Assembly: GCA_963779685.1 (NCBI GenBank)
Contig: CAVZZG010000001.1
Span: forward strand, 310,001-374,000
Reading direction: 5' to 3'
Length of the DNA: 64,000 bases
Source: CAVZZG01 sp963779685
GTDB taxonomy: Bacteria > Actinomycetota > Thermoleophilia > Gaiellales > F1-60-MAGs149
Below are positions 32,351 through 41,237 of this stretch, in pieces (position 1 is the first letter of the stretch; every line of letters starts with the position of its first letter). Position numbers and translations under genes: made by a program. Below the pieces are notes generated by a model. That model was not told where the DNA came from. It worked only from the letters and a program-made list of their open reading frames with translations, and did no database searches.

Positions 32351-33678
32351 ACGCTCGCCGCGTAGAGTCGCCACCGGTCGGGGAGGCCTTTGAGCTCGTG
32401 ATCGCCACGGTCGTCGTAGTGGATGCCGGAGCCGGCCGTCAGGTCCTTGATGGTCTGCGAGACCAGCACCTCGGATGGTCCGGCGACGGCGCCGACCCGC
32501 GCGCCGATGGCGACCGCGATCCCGCTGATGTCGCCGCCGGCCAGCTCGATCTCGCCGGTATGGAGGCCGGCGCGGACCTCGATGCCGAGATCGGCCATGG
32601 CGCCGGTGATGGCGATCGCGCAGCGCACCGCACGGCTCGGGCCGTCGAAGGTGGCCAGGAAGCCGTCGCCCATGGTCTTGATCTCGTGACCCCGGTGGCG
32701 CGCGAGCTCGTTCCGGACGAGCTCGTCGTGACGCGTCCGGAGCTCCCGCCAGGCGCCGTCGCCGAGCAGGGCGGCGCGGCTGGTGGAGTCCACGATGTCG
32801 GTGAAGAGGACGGTCGCCAGCACGCGATCGAGGGCCGTCGCCGGGCGCTCCATGCCCATCAGCTCCCGAATGAGATCCGCCGTGTGATCGCCTTCTGCGG
32901 TGTCGGACTGGACGACCCGCGCTGCCGGCATGAGCGCAGCGATGTACTCGCCCTCGGCAGGCGCGTTCCCGTTCGAGCGGTCGTGAACCAGGATCACGGG
33001 CGCGTGGACGGCAGGCAGAGCGGCACGAACATCCGTCTCGTACCAGATCCGTGTGATGACGTTCGCGACGTCCGGGGTGCAGGTCCGGCGGCTCACGCCT
33101 GACATGTGCGACGCCAGCTCGCTCGGAATCTGGTGGCCGGTGGCCGCCTCCTGAGCGAGGAACAGCGGCCCGTAGGCGTCGGTGCCCCAGGCGGCGGTGA
33201 CGCGCGCCTCGGCGGCGACGTCGTCGGGGGTGTACCCCCACGGGTAGTCGGACGTCGCCAGGGCGCGGGCAGTTGGCGAGATCCAGAAGATCGAGTGCAC
33301 CCGGTCAGGATGCGTCGCAGCGAGCATCACGGCCATCGCGCCGCCCTGAGCGAAGCCGCCTATGACGACCGGCCCGTGCGCGCCGATCGCGTCCAGCACC
33401 ACCAGCAGATCGGCGGCGGCGGTCTCCAGGCTCGGTGCCGGCACCCCGCGGCTCGAGTGGCCCGTCGAGCGGCGGTCGTGCACGACCACCCGGCAGAATC
33501 CGGCGACGCCTCGCAACCACGATCCCATCGGTTCGGCGTCCCACCAGCTGTCGACGTTGGCGAAGAACGCATCGGCGAGCCAGACGAAGGTCATCGGACC
33601 ATCACCCAGCGTCTGGTAGGCGAGGTAGAGCCCTTCGGGCGTCAGCGCATAGGCGGTGCGTGGCCTGATCGTCGACAT
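32347..33678 (-). CDS. Alpha/beta-hydrolase fold fused to class III nucleotidyl cyclase (second copy)
   Basis: 443 residues from ATG 33678 (MSTIRPRTAYALTPEGLYLA). The hydrolase-fold elbow reads GGFAQGG, so Ala replaces the nucleophile. The C-terminal cyclase has VLFTDIVDSTSRAALLGDGA and MGDGFLATFDGPSRAV with both metal Asp positions, followed by VRAGLHTGEIE. The N-terminal domain probably senses a ligand and controls cAMP or cGMP synthesis. The start codon lies 1 nt beyond the stop of the Clp/release-factor gene, so translation is coupled to it. The hydrolase part resembles 23514-24818 in order and length. Confidence 0.9.
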   Translation of the reverse strand: MSTIRPRTAYALTPEGLYLAYQTLGDGPMTFVWLADAFFANVDSWWDAEPMGSWLRGVAGFCRVVVHDRRSTGHSSRGVPAPSLETAAADLLVVLDAIGAHGPVVIGGFAQGGAMAVMLAATHPDRVHSIFWISPTARALATSDYPWGYTPDDVAAEARVTAAWGTDAYGPLFLAQEAATGHQIPSELASHMSGVSRRTCTPDVANVITRIWYETDVRAALPAVHAPVILVHDRSNGNAPAEGEYIAALMPAARVVQSDTAEGDHTADLIRELMGMERPATALDRVLATVLFTDIVDSTSRAALLGDGAWRELRTRHDELVRNELARHRGHEIKTMGDGFLATFDGPSRAVRCAIAITGAMADLGIEVRAGLHTGEIELAGGDISGIAVAIGARVGAVAGPSEVLVSQTIKDLTAGSGIHYDDRGDHELKGLPDRWRLYAASV

Positions 33679-33679
33679 G

Positions 33680-36600
33680 TCAGAAGAGATCGAAGCCCCC
33701 GGCCAGCACCCGGTCGAGCCGTCCCGTGCGGTACTTCCGCACGCCGTCGCGCACCAGCGGCGTCGGCTCGCGCTGGTAGCGGCGTACGATGCGCTCCTCG
33801 TCGGCCCGGGCGAGGTGGCCGGCGTAGTCGGCCGCGTCGTCGTCCGGCATCGCGCTCCAGGCCTCGATCGCGACGTGGACGGTGCCGACCCGGCGTGCCC
33901 CGCGGCCGCCGCCGCGCTCCAGCACGTGGATGCCGGTCTCGCCGGCCAGGGCGCGGTGCGCCCCGAGCCCTTCGAACAGCAGCACCCGGCGGAACCGGTC
34001 GTCGCCCCGCTCGAGCAGCCTGCAGACCGCACCTGCGGCCTTCGCCCAGGCCTCGTACATCGCCACCAGATCGCCGGCGAACGCCGTGCCGCCTTCGTCC
34101 GCCTCGACCAGCATGAGGGCGTCCTGGGCGCCACCCGCGGCGATCGTCGTCAGCGCGTGGCCGAGTTGCACCAGCTCGCGCGCGAGCCGCCCGACCGGCT
34201 CGCGCTGGATGCGGGCGGTGTCGTCCGGCGCGAGCCGGAAGAGGCGGTCGAGCAGCGACGAGGCGCCGCGCAGGCGGGCTTCGGTGCGGTCCATGATCTC
34301 GGCATCGCCCAGCACGACGAAGCGCCCCGGACGATCCCAGAAGTCCGGCTCGGACATCTGCAACAGGAGCGCGGTCTTCCGCTCATCCCACGCGTCGGTG
34401 CGGACCTGGTCGCGCAGTGGGACGAGAGCGTCACGCAACGCCCGCAGCTCCGCCCGCGTGCCCAGCGGATCGAGGGCGATCGGCTCGGGCGCCGGGGTAG
34501 GTGCAGGGGCCGGGGCGGTATCGTCGGCCTCGTCTGGGCGCGCCGGGCCGGGTGCGGCGACGGCCTGTTCGCCGGCCACGAACTGGACGTCGAGTTCGTG
34601 CGCGCCCGCGGTGACGAAGAGGAACTGCGCGCCCCGCGGGGCCTCGTGGGAGACGATGGTCTCGGCCAGGGGCGCGAGCAGGTAGCGCTCGACGGCCCGG
34701 CGCAGCGGCCTGGCGCCGAGGTCGATCGTGAAGCCGCGGTCGAGCAGGAAGTCGACGGCGCCCTCGTCGACCTCGACGGCCCAGTCGCGGTGCGCGATGC
34801 CGCGCCGGCCGAGCACCGCCTCGATCTCGTGGTGGACGATGCTGCGCATCACGTCGCGGGGCAGCGGACGGAACACGACCACCCGATCGAACCGGTTGAT
34901 GAGCTCGGGCCGGAGCGTGTCACGCACGGCCCGCAGGACGCGGTCGGCGCTGAAGCCCCCGCCGCCGGCATCCGAGAAGCCGAGGCCCCGCGCGGCGGGC
35001 ACGGCCGAGCCGAGGTTCGACGTGACGATGACGATCGTCTGGCGGAAGTCGACGGTCCGGCCGGCCTGATCGGTCAGCCGGCCGGCGTCGAACACCTGCA
35101 GGAACACGTCCCAGGCCTCGGAGGTGGCCTTCTCGAACTCGTCCAGGAGCACCACCGAGAACGGTTCTGCGCGGATCTCGCTGGCCAGTGAGCGGCGGCC
35201 GCGGAAGTCGCTCGTGCCGGTCAGCCGGACGAGCGAGTCGAACGTCTTCAGCTCGCTCATGTCGATCCGGACGAGCCGGTCGGGCGAGCCGAACAGGTAC
35301 TCCGCCAGCGCCCGGGCGATCTCGGTCTTCCCCGTGCCGGTCGGCCCGACGAACAGCAGCGTGCCGTAGGGCCGGTTCGGATCCGTCAGGCCGGCCTTGA
35401 CCAGCGCGATCCGGGCCACGAGCGCATCGACGGCCTCGTGCTGGCCGAGGACCCGACTCCCGAACCAGCCGCGGACCTCGGCGAGATCGAGTCGGACGGC
35501 GTCGTCGAGCACCGCTCGGGGCATCCCGGTGATCCGGCTCAGCCCGGCGTAGAGGTCGGTCGGCTCGATCGTGGTCGCGTCGTCACGGGTGCGCTCGGCG
35601 GCAGCCGTCAGGAGGCGCGTCAACGACCCCGGCAGCGCGAGGTTCGAGAGCATGTGGCGAGCGAGCTGCAGGGCGGCACCGAGGGTGGCGGCAGTCGGCG
35701 ACGGGGCGTCGGCGCGGCTGACTGCGGCCCGTCCGATCTCGATCAGGGCGTCGTCCGGGTACCGGGGTGGGCGGGTCGCGAACAGCAGCCGTGCCAGCGG
35801 CGCGCACTCGCGGGGGAGGCTCTCGAGCGCCTCGCTGGGGATCTCGGCGAGGATCGGCGGCGAGCCGCGTCCCACGGGGCCGACGAGCCGGTCGGCCAGG
35901 CTCCGCGGGTCGCCGCTCCACCGCCCGCTGGTGATGGCCGACTCGAACTGGGGCATGACGAGCAGGACCTTGCGGCCTGCGCAGGCGGCAGCCAGCTGCT
36001 GGATCCGGCCCTCCATCTGGTTGACGTACACCTGCCCGGCCGCGAGCTCGTCCGGTGTCGCCTCCACGATCAGCCAGCCCTCGTCGACCAGCCGGCTCGC
36101 GGCGAGGCGGATCAGCGTGGAGCGACCGCTGCCCGGGTCGCCCGCGACGACGACCGATCCCGCGGGCGTGCGCGCGATCGCTCCCACGATTTCGGTCGCG
36201 AGCGCGTCGAGTGCCGGCGTGAGGTGGAGGTGCGGATCGCGGAGGTCGTCGAGCGTGGGGAAGCGCAACACCGAGCCGAACTCCGCCCGCAGCGCCAGGC
36301 GCGACGCGATCGGCACGAGCGCCGACGCCGCAGGGCCGATCCGGTCGGCGAGCCGATCCAGGGTCTGGACGTACGAGGCTTCCGCCTCCCCGTAGATCTT
36401 CGGGGGCGTCCGCGACTCGTCGATCGTGTCCCCGGCTGCCAGGAGGCGCGCCACGAGACCCGCGGCGATCGGGGCGACGACGTGATCTTCGGCCCACATC
36501 GGCGGCATGGCGAACACCAGATCGGACAGCATCGGCGGCGCGGCGTCGGCGAGCACGCGCAGCGCCCGAAGGGCGTGCGGACGCACCGGTGGCGCGGACC

Positions 36601-36910
36601 CTCGCGGGCCGAATGCGACGAGCCCGATGTAGAGATCACGCAGCCACGGCTCCTCGCCGACGGTCGGGAGGAGATCGAGGATGACGGCGATCAGCACCAG
36701 GTCGGGTCCGCCGTTCATGTCGTCGCGCGCCCATTCGATCAGGTCGATCAGCTGCGCGTTGTCGAGCTTCTCGTCGCGGAGCCGTTGCCGCAGCTGCTGA
36801 CAGCCCGGATCGTCGGAGAAGGCGTCGGGCGTGTCCTGCCAGATGCTCCGGCGCAACCACACCTCGTTCGAGAGGCGTGCAAGTACCTCGCGGAGCGGCT
36901 GTGGTGCCAT
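33680..36910 (-). CDS. Double AAA+ Clp/HSP100-like ATPase with C-terminal release-factor-2-like region
   Basis: 1,076 residues. Residues 1-220 are helical and do not resemble the Clp N-domain. A first AAA+ module (about 225-480) has a degenerate P-loop GDPGSGRST near 258 (Arg for Lys) and Walker B KVLLVMPQ. The second (about 490-790) is a canonical HSP100 D2: GPTGTGKTEIARALAEYLFG near 523, VVLLDEFEKA, sensor 1 VIVTSNLGS, arginine finger LINRFDRVV and sensor 2 GARPLRRAVER. After a Pro/Ala linker, residues about 815-1076 follow bacterial RF2: SEPDFWDRPGRF, DALMLVEADEGGTAFA, ETGIHVLERGGG, then YQREPTPLVRDGVRKYRTGR to the end. No GGQ motif. Predicted to engage ribosomes or A-site-like substrates; function unproven. 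Confidence 0.85.
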   Translation of the reverse strand: MAPQPLREVLARLSNEVWLRRSIWQDTPDAFSDDPGCQQLRQRLRDEKLDNAQLIDLIEWARDDMNGGPDLVLIAVILDLLPTVGEEPWLRDLYIGLVAFGPRGSAPPVRPHALRALRVLADAAPPMLSDLVFAMPPMWAEDHVVAPIAAGLVARLLAAGDTIDESRTPPKIYGEAEASYVQTLDRLADRIGPAASALVPIASRLALRAEFGSVLRFPTLDDLRDPHLHLTPALDALATEIVGAIARTPAGSVVVAGDPGSGRSTLIRLAASRLVDEGWLIVEATPDELAAGQVYVNQMEGRIQQLAAACAGRKVLLVMPQFESAITSGRWSGDPRSLADRLVGPVGRGSPPILAEIPSEALESLPRECAPLARLLFATRPPRYPDDALIEIGRAAVSRADAPSPTAATLGAALQLARHMLSNLALPGSLTRLLTAAAERTRDDATTIEPTDLYAGLSRITGMPRAVLDDAVRLDLAEVRGWFGSRVLGQHEAVDALVARIALVKAGLTDPNRPYGTLLFVGPTGTGKTEIARALAEYLFGSPDRLVRIDMSELKTFDSLVRLTGTSDFRGRRSLASEIRAEPFSVVLLDEFEKATSEAWDVFLQVFDAGRLTDQAGRTVDFRQTIVIVTSNLGSAVPAARGLGFSDAGGGGFSADRVLRAVRDTLRPELINRFDRVVVFRPLPRDVMRSIVHHEIEAVLGRRGIAHRDWAVEVDEGAVDFLLDRGFTIDLGARPLRRAVERYLLAPLAETIVSHEAPRGAQFLFVTAGAHELDVQFVAGEQAVAAPGPARPDEADDTAPAPAPTPAPEPIALDPLGTRAELRALRDALVPLRDQVRTDAWDERKTALLLQMSEPDFWDRPGRFVVLGDAEIMDRTEARLRGASSLLDRLFRLAPDDTARIQREPVGRLARELVQLGHALTTIAAGGAQDALMLVEADEGGTAFAGDLVAMYEAWAKAAGAVCRLLERGDDRFRRVLLFEGLGAHRALAGETGIHVLERGGGRGARRVGTVHVAIEAWSAMPDDDAADYAGHLARADEERIVRRYQREPTPLVRDGVRKYRTGRLDRVLAGGFDLF

Positions 36911-36967
36911 CGCGCGACTACTCTAGCCGTCGGTCACATCCGGTGCCGGGCCGCGCATGTGACACCG

Positions 36968-37900
36968 TCAGGTCAGCGGGCCTCGCAAGATGACCCAGTC
37001 GGGTCGCGGCTCGTAGCCCAGGCGGGCGTTGACCGCGCGCATCGGCGCGTTCCCGACCGCGTTCTCGGTCTCCAGTTCCACGAGTCCGGTGCTCTTCGCC
37101 CAGGCGATCTGCGCCCGCTTCAGGGCCTGCGCGATACCACGGCCACGGTGGGATCGGCGGACCCCGGTCATCCAGTGGAAGGCCCGATCGGGGTGCGCCT
37201 CGGGGATGACCACGCAGGCATAGCCGACGACCTCGCCATGGTCGAGCGCCACCACGTACCCCGCCACCGGCATGCCCGGGTTCTCGAGGTTGGTGCGCCT
37301 GAATTCCTCGTACGTGCCGGGGTGCATGGGCTCCCCGCCCGTGGGCACGTCGGCCAGCGCTTCGAACGAGAACTCGTAGACGGCCCGCGCCAGGTCGGGG
37401 CGCTCGGCCATGCTCACGACCTCGACCCCGGGCGGCGGGTCGATCGCCGGTGGTACGACCCGCGTCAGGTCGAGCACCACCGTGCGCGACCGCTCGTACT
37501 CGGTGTAGCCGCGACGGGAAAGCCATGCGATGCCCTCGGGCCGGGCCTCGCTCGCCGCGATGTGGAACGCGCTCTTGCCGCGCTCGCGCGCGACGGCCGA
37601 CGCGGCCCGGTGCAGCGCGGTGCCGACTCCGCGTCCGCGATGCGCTTCGCGGACGCCGAGCTCGCACCAGAGCCCGTCGAAGTCGGGCGTGAAGACGAAG
37701 ATCCTGGCGGCGCTGGCGGCCCCTGCCGGCTCGTCGCCGACGTACGCCAGGAACCGGACGCTGCCCGGGTAGGTCGCGTCGTCGCGCAGCATCTCCTCGG
37801 CCGTCCGCGAGTCCTCCGGCGTCACCTCGCGGAAGATCCGGGCGAAGGCCTCGAGTCCCTCCCGGTCAGCGACCCGGACGAGGTGGTGCTCGCCGTCCAT
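36968..37900 (-). CDS. Tandem GNAT-family acetyltransferase
   Basis: 310 residues with two acetyltransferase folds. The first has acetyl-CoA motif VREAHRGRGVGTALHRAA near residue 83; the second has VRRSHRGRGIAQALKRAQIA near 240, followed by ETENAVGNAPMRAVNARLGY, the typical C-terminal GNAT signature. Tandem GNATs of this size include MshD-like mycothiol synthases, but the resemblance is not close enough to assign. Start ATG 37900, which overlaps the end of the MMPL gene by 79 nt. Substrate unknown. Confidence 0.85.
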   Translation of the reverse strand: MDGEHHLVRVADREGLEAFARIFREVTPEDSRTAEEMLRDDATYPGSVRFLAYVGDEPAGAASAARIFVFTPDFDGLWCELGVREAHRGRGVGTALHRAASAVARERGKSAFHIAASEARPEGIAWLSRRGYTEYERSRTVVLDLTRVVPPAIDPPPGVEVVSMAERPDLARAVYEFSFEALADVPTGGEPMHPGTYEEFRRTNLENPGMPVAGYVVALDHGEVVGYACVVIPEAHPDRAFHWMTGVRRSHRGRGIAQALKRAQIAWAKSTGLVELETENAVGNAPMRAVNARLGYEPRPDWVILRGPLT

Positions 37901-39840
37901 CGCGCAGATGGTAGGGGACGTGCCTCACTGCCCCGGAACCGGGCATGCACGGCCGCGAGCCAGTGCGGCGCCCACCAGTTCGCCGGACCCAGGAGGGCCA
38001 TCAGCGACGGCACCAGTAGCACCCGCACGATGGAGGCGTCGATGATCACGCCGGCGGCGGTACCGAGGCCGAGCTCCTTGATGAAGACGATCTCGGAGCT
38101 GGCGAACGCGCCGATGGCGACGCAGAACAGGATTGCCGCCGAGGTCACGACCGCACCCGTGCGCTGGAGCCCGAGCGCCACTGCCTCGCGGTCGGCAAGG
38201 CCCGTCAGGTGCTCTTCGCGGATCCGGCCGAGCAGGAAGACGCCGTAGTCGGTCGACAGGCCGAAGACGATCGCGGCCAGCAGCACGGGCTGGGTCAGCT
38301 CGAGCGCGCCCTGGCTCTCGTAGCCGAGGAGGCCGGTCAGGCGGCCGTCCTGGAACACGAGCACCAGCAGTCCCAGCGCCGCGCTGAGGGTGAGCAGGTT
38401 CATGATCACGGCCTTGATCGGGAGCACCACCGAACCCGTGAAGAGGAACAGCACGACGAGGCTCGCGGCCACCAGGATCGCGAGCGCAACCGGAAGGTGG
38501 TCGACGATGCTCGCCCGGAGGTCGAGGAACCCGGCGGTCTCGCCGCCGACGAGCGCTCCGGTCGTCCGGTTCGCCTTCCGCAGGTTCTTGACCAGCGCGA
38601 TGCTCGCGGCGTCGAGCGTGCTGCGAGTCGGGATGGCGCGGACGGCGCCGGAGCTCGATACGACCAGCACGGGCGTGTTCGGCAGTGCCTCGGCGACCGC
38701 CCGTGCCTCGGCGCCGCGCGGCAGGACGCTCGCGTCGACGCCGGTGAACCGCACGCCCAGGAACGGCAGGCCGAGGCCGATCAGCAGGATGGCGCCCACC
38801 CCGGCGAACGGCACCGGCCGGCGGGCGATCGTGCGGCTGAGCCGGTACCAGAAGCCGTCGCTCTCGGAGCGGTGACGCCGCCGCGGTGGTGCCAGCAGGT
38901 CGATGCGCCGGCCGAGCAACGCGAGCACGGGGCCGAGCACGACCAGGGTGACGGCCGCCGAGACGAGCGGCACGATCAGGCCGGCCACGCCCATCGAGAA
39001 CAGGAACCGCTGCGGGAAGACCATCAGGCTCGCGAGTGCCACGGCCACCGTCAGTGCGCTCCACGCCACCGTGCCGCCGGCCGTGCGGAGCGTCCGGGCG
39101 GCGGCCGCTCGCGCGTCGCCGTCGGCCGGCAACTCCTCGCGGAATCGCGTGACGACCAGCAGGGAGTAGTCGATGGCGAGGCCGAGACCGAGGCCGGTGA
39201 CGAGGTTGATGGCGAAGATCGACAGGCCGGTGAACTCGTGCACCACCCGCAGCGCAAACAGGGTCGTCGCGATCGTCGAGCCGCCCACCAGCAGGGGCAG
39301 CAGCGACGCGATCAGGCCGCGGAACAGGAAGAACGACAGCAGGCCGACCAGCGGGAACGCGATCAGCTCGGCGCGGCCGAGGTCGTGCGTGACCTGGGTC
39401 GTGACGGCCTCGTTGACGACCGCCGCCCCACCCAGGCGCACGCCCGGCTGGGCGCCGGCGAGCCGTTCGATGCGCTTCACGTCGTCGACCGTCGCACCGC
39501 CACGCAGGTAGGCGGCGACGTACGAGCCCGTGGGCGTCGCCACCGGTGGCGTGACCCGGCCGACGGCGGCGTCGGTCGCGAACGCCTTCCCTGCAGCGGC
39601 GGCGCGGGCTGCGTCCGGCGCCAGCGCGATGACGCCTGGCTCCGCCTCGATCCCCGTGGCCTGGACGACCGCCTGGCGCGCGCGGGCGCTCTCCGACGCC
39701 GGGTCCTCGAAGTCGCGGCCGGCGTGCAGCAGCGAGGGCAGCGGGCCGCCGATGACACCGGCGATCGCGACGAACGCCATGGCGATCACCAGCACACGGC
39801 CCGGGCGCCGGGAGACGAGGGAGATCAGACGGTGGGGCAT
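37822..39840 (-). CDS. MMPL/RND-family membrane transporter
   Basis: About 672 residues. Start set at ATG 39840 (MPHRLISLVSRRPGRVLVIA) because GGAGG lies 6 nt upstream. Two repeats of one helix, a large external loop and five helices; the helix VTGLGLGLAIDYSLLVVTRF and its counterpart VFGLSTDYGVFLLGRIREEH carry the MMPL/RND Asp-Tyr proton-relay pairs. Exports lipids or drugs using proton motive force. About the last 45 residues, encoded in the overlap with the GNAT gene, lack family character; the true stop may differ. Divergent TetR gene at 39929 is its likely repressor. Confidence 0.9.
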   Translation of the reverse strand: MPHRLISLVSRRPGRVLVIAMAFVAIAGVIGGPLPSLLHAGRDFEDPASESARARQAVVQATGIEAEPGVIALAPDAARAAAAGKAFATDAAVGRVTPPVATPTGSYVAAYLRGGATVDDVKRIERLAGAQPGVRLGGAAVVNEAVTTQVTHDLGRAELIAFPLVGLLSFFLFRGLIASLLPLLVGGSTIATTLFALRVVHEFTGLSIFAINLVTGLGLGLAIDYSLLVVTRFREELPADGDARAAAARTLRTAGGTVAWSALTVAVALASLMVFPQRFLFSMGVAGLIVPLVSAAVTLVVLGPVLALLGRRIDLLAPPRRRHRSESDGFWYRLSRTIARRPVPFAGVGAILLIGLGLPFLGVRFTGVDASVLPRGAEARAVAEALPNTPVLVVSSSGAVRAIPTRSTLDAASIALVKNLRKANRTTGALVGGETAGFLDLRASIVDHLPVALAILVAASLVVLFLFTGSVVLPIKAVIMNLLTLSAALGLLVLVFQDGRLTGLLGYESQGALELTQPVLLAAIVFGLSTDYGVFLLGRIREEHLTGLADREAVALGLQRTGAVVTSAAILFCVAIGAFASSEIVFIKELGLGTAAGVIIDASIVRVLLVPSLMALLGPANWWAPHWLAAVHARFRGSEARPLPSARWTASTTSSGSLTGRDSRPSPGSSAR

Positions 39841-39855
39841 CGGGTCCTCCGAGTT

Positions 39856-39903
39856 CACTTAACAGTCGTTACGTTACATCAGTAAATAAACGGTTGTCAA
39901 GTG
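39856..39903. promoter_or_regulatory. MMPL/TetR divergent promoter with inverted repeat
   Basis: Arms 39856-39870 and 39889-39903 form an imperfect dyad (CACTTAACAGTCGTT against CACTTGACAACCGTT, 12 of 15 positions). On the minus strand it includes TTGACA followed after 17 bp by GTAACG-like sequence, a possible promoter for the MMPL gene. The region is AT-rich against a GC-rich background. A TetR dimer binding here could repress both genes. Confidence 0.6.
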
Positions 39904-39928
39904 AAGGCGCGCCTGCCATGCTTGGACC

Positions 39929-40540
39929 GTGCACGAGCCGTCGAGGACCAGGAACCGTCGCGGCCAGGGCGAGCGCCTCCGCGCCGAGATCCTGCGGGCC
40001 GCGAGCGAGGAGCTGGCCGAGGCCGGCGACCCCGAGCTGGTCTCGATCCGGGGGGTGGCGCGGCGGGCCGGAATCTCGGCGCCGGCGGTGTACCTCCACT
40101 TCGCCGACAAGCGCGAGATGCTCGAGGCCGCCCTGGTGGAGTCCTTTCTCCGGCTCCGCGACTCCACCCGCTCGGCATTCGGCGCCGAGGACGATCCGGT
40201 GACGTGCCTGCGAGCCGGGTGCCGCGCCTACCTCGACTTCGCGGCCGCCAACCCGGGGCACTACCGGGTGCTGTTCGCGACGCCGTTCGGGGCTCCCGGC
40301 GGGGAGACCGCCGGCGCGGGCCAGGAGGCCTTCGGCGTGCTGGTGGGCGTGATCGGCCGGTGCATGGCGGCGGGCGTCGCCGCACCCGGCGACGCCCGGG
40401 CCGTCGCGACGAACGTGTGGGTCGCCATGCACGGCATGGCGACCCTGCGGTCCAGCCGTCCCGACTTCGACTGGCCGGACCGCGACGTTCAGCTCGACGA
40501 CCTGCTCGTGAAGCTGGTCGGCGTCGTGCTACCGGCGTGA
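39929..40540 (+). CDS. TetR-family transcriptional repressor
   Basis: 203 residues. N-terminal HTH: RAEILRAASEELAEAGDPEL, then VSIRGVARRAGISAPAVYLH and FADKREMLEAALVESF, the TetR signature. The C-terminal ligand domain (DFAAANPGHYRVLFATPFGA) resembles the TetR_C_13/WHG type. Start GTG 39929; the next in-frame Met options lie inside the HTH. Divergent from the MMPL transporter with a dyad between them, so autoregulation and control of that exporter are likely. Ligand unknown. Confidence 0.9.
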   Translation: MHEPSRTRNRRGQGERLRAEILRAASEELAEAGDPELVSIRGVARRAGISAPAVYLHFADKREMLEAALVESFLRLRDSTRSAFGAEDDPVTCLRAGCRAYLDFAAANPGHYRVLFATPFGAPGGETAGAGQEAFGVLVGVIGRCMAAGVAAPGDARAVATNVWVAMHGMATLRSSRPDFDWPDRDVQLDDLLVKLVGVVLPA

Positions 40541-41065
40541 GATGACGACCGGCACGGTCAGTGCCGACAGCCGCTTCACGCCGAGGTGCACCTTGTCGGG
40601 GTTGATGGCAACGCCATTCACCGCGAGGTCGAACGTGATCTGCGACGCGCAGTGCGCGTTGATGTCGATCCCGTCCAGGTGGCCGTAGTTGTTGAACGTG
40701 AAGTCGATGGTCTTGCTGTCACCGGCGAGCGTGACCGCGTCGTTGGCCTCGAGGTGGTAGGGCCGGAACGCCATGCTCTGGTCGGCCACCGTGATCGTGC
40801 CGGTGAAGACCATCTTGGCCGTCCCGCGATGCCGCACCCGCAGGTGCCAGCCCTTGTTGTGCCAGATCCACACGTCGCCCTTGGGCGTCGCGATCAGCCG
40901 CCCGGTGATGCCGCGCACCCAGCGGGGCACGTGACCCGTCGTCGCGCACGACGTCGCGTCGTTCGGCTGCACCGTCGGCGTCGTCGTCGCCATGGCGCTG
41001 CCGCCGGCGAGCGTTGCGAGCCCGACCGTGGCCGCGATCGCGGCCGCCGTTCTGAACACCTTCAT
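40529..41065 (-). CDS. Secreted hypothetical protein, 178 aa
   Basis: ATG 41065 with GGAGG upstream. Signal peptide MKVFRTAAAIAATVGLATLA ending near AMA. The mature part (DVWIWHNKGWHLRVRHRGTA, MVFTGTITVADQSMAFRPYH, KTIDFTFNNYGHLDGIDINA) is beta-rich and fits a single export domain; one Cys pair (ATSCATTG, NAHCAS) could form a disulphide. No family recognised. Its 3' end overlaps the TetR gene by 12 nt (convergent). Confidence 0.7.
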   Translation of the reverse strand: MKVFRTAAAIAATVGLATLAGGSAMATTTPTVQPNDATSCATTGHVPRWVRGITGRLIATPKGDVWIWHNKGWHLRVRHRGTAKMVFTGTITVADQSMAFRPYHLEANDAVTLAGDSKTIDFTFNNYGHLDGIDINAHCASQITFDLAVNGVAINPDKVHLGVKRLSALTVPVVISRR

Positions 41066-41237
41066 CTGGAGCCCTCCTTCCGCGGCGCCGGGGCTGGCGC
41101 CGCCCTTCCGACATCTCGACACTACGGAGGGTGTGTGAGCAGTCATGGGGTGAGTGGTCAGGGTTGTGTGAGGGGACCGTCAGGGTTTCGGTTCGCCCGG
41201 GTTGGCAGGAGGGCGCCGGGGCCTCTACGGTGAGACC

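Noticed and set aside
35438..38248. 936-aa plus-strand ORF
   Set aside because: Shadow of the Clp-RF and GNAT genes; His/Arg-rich, no domain.
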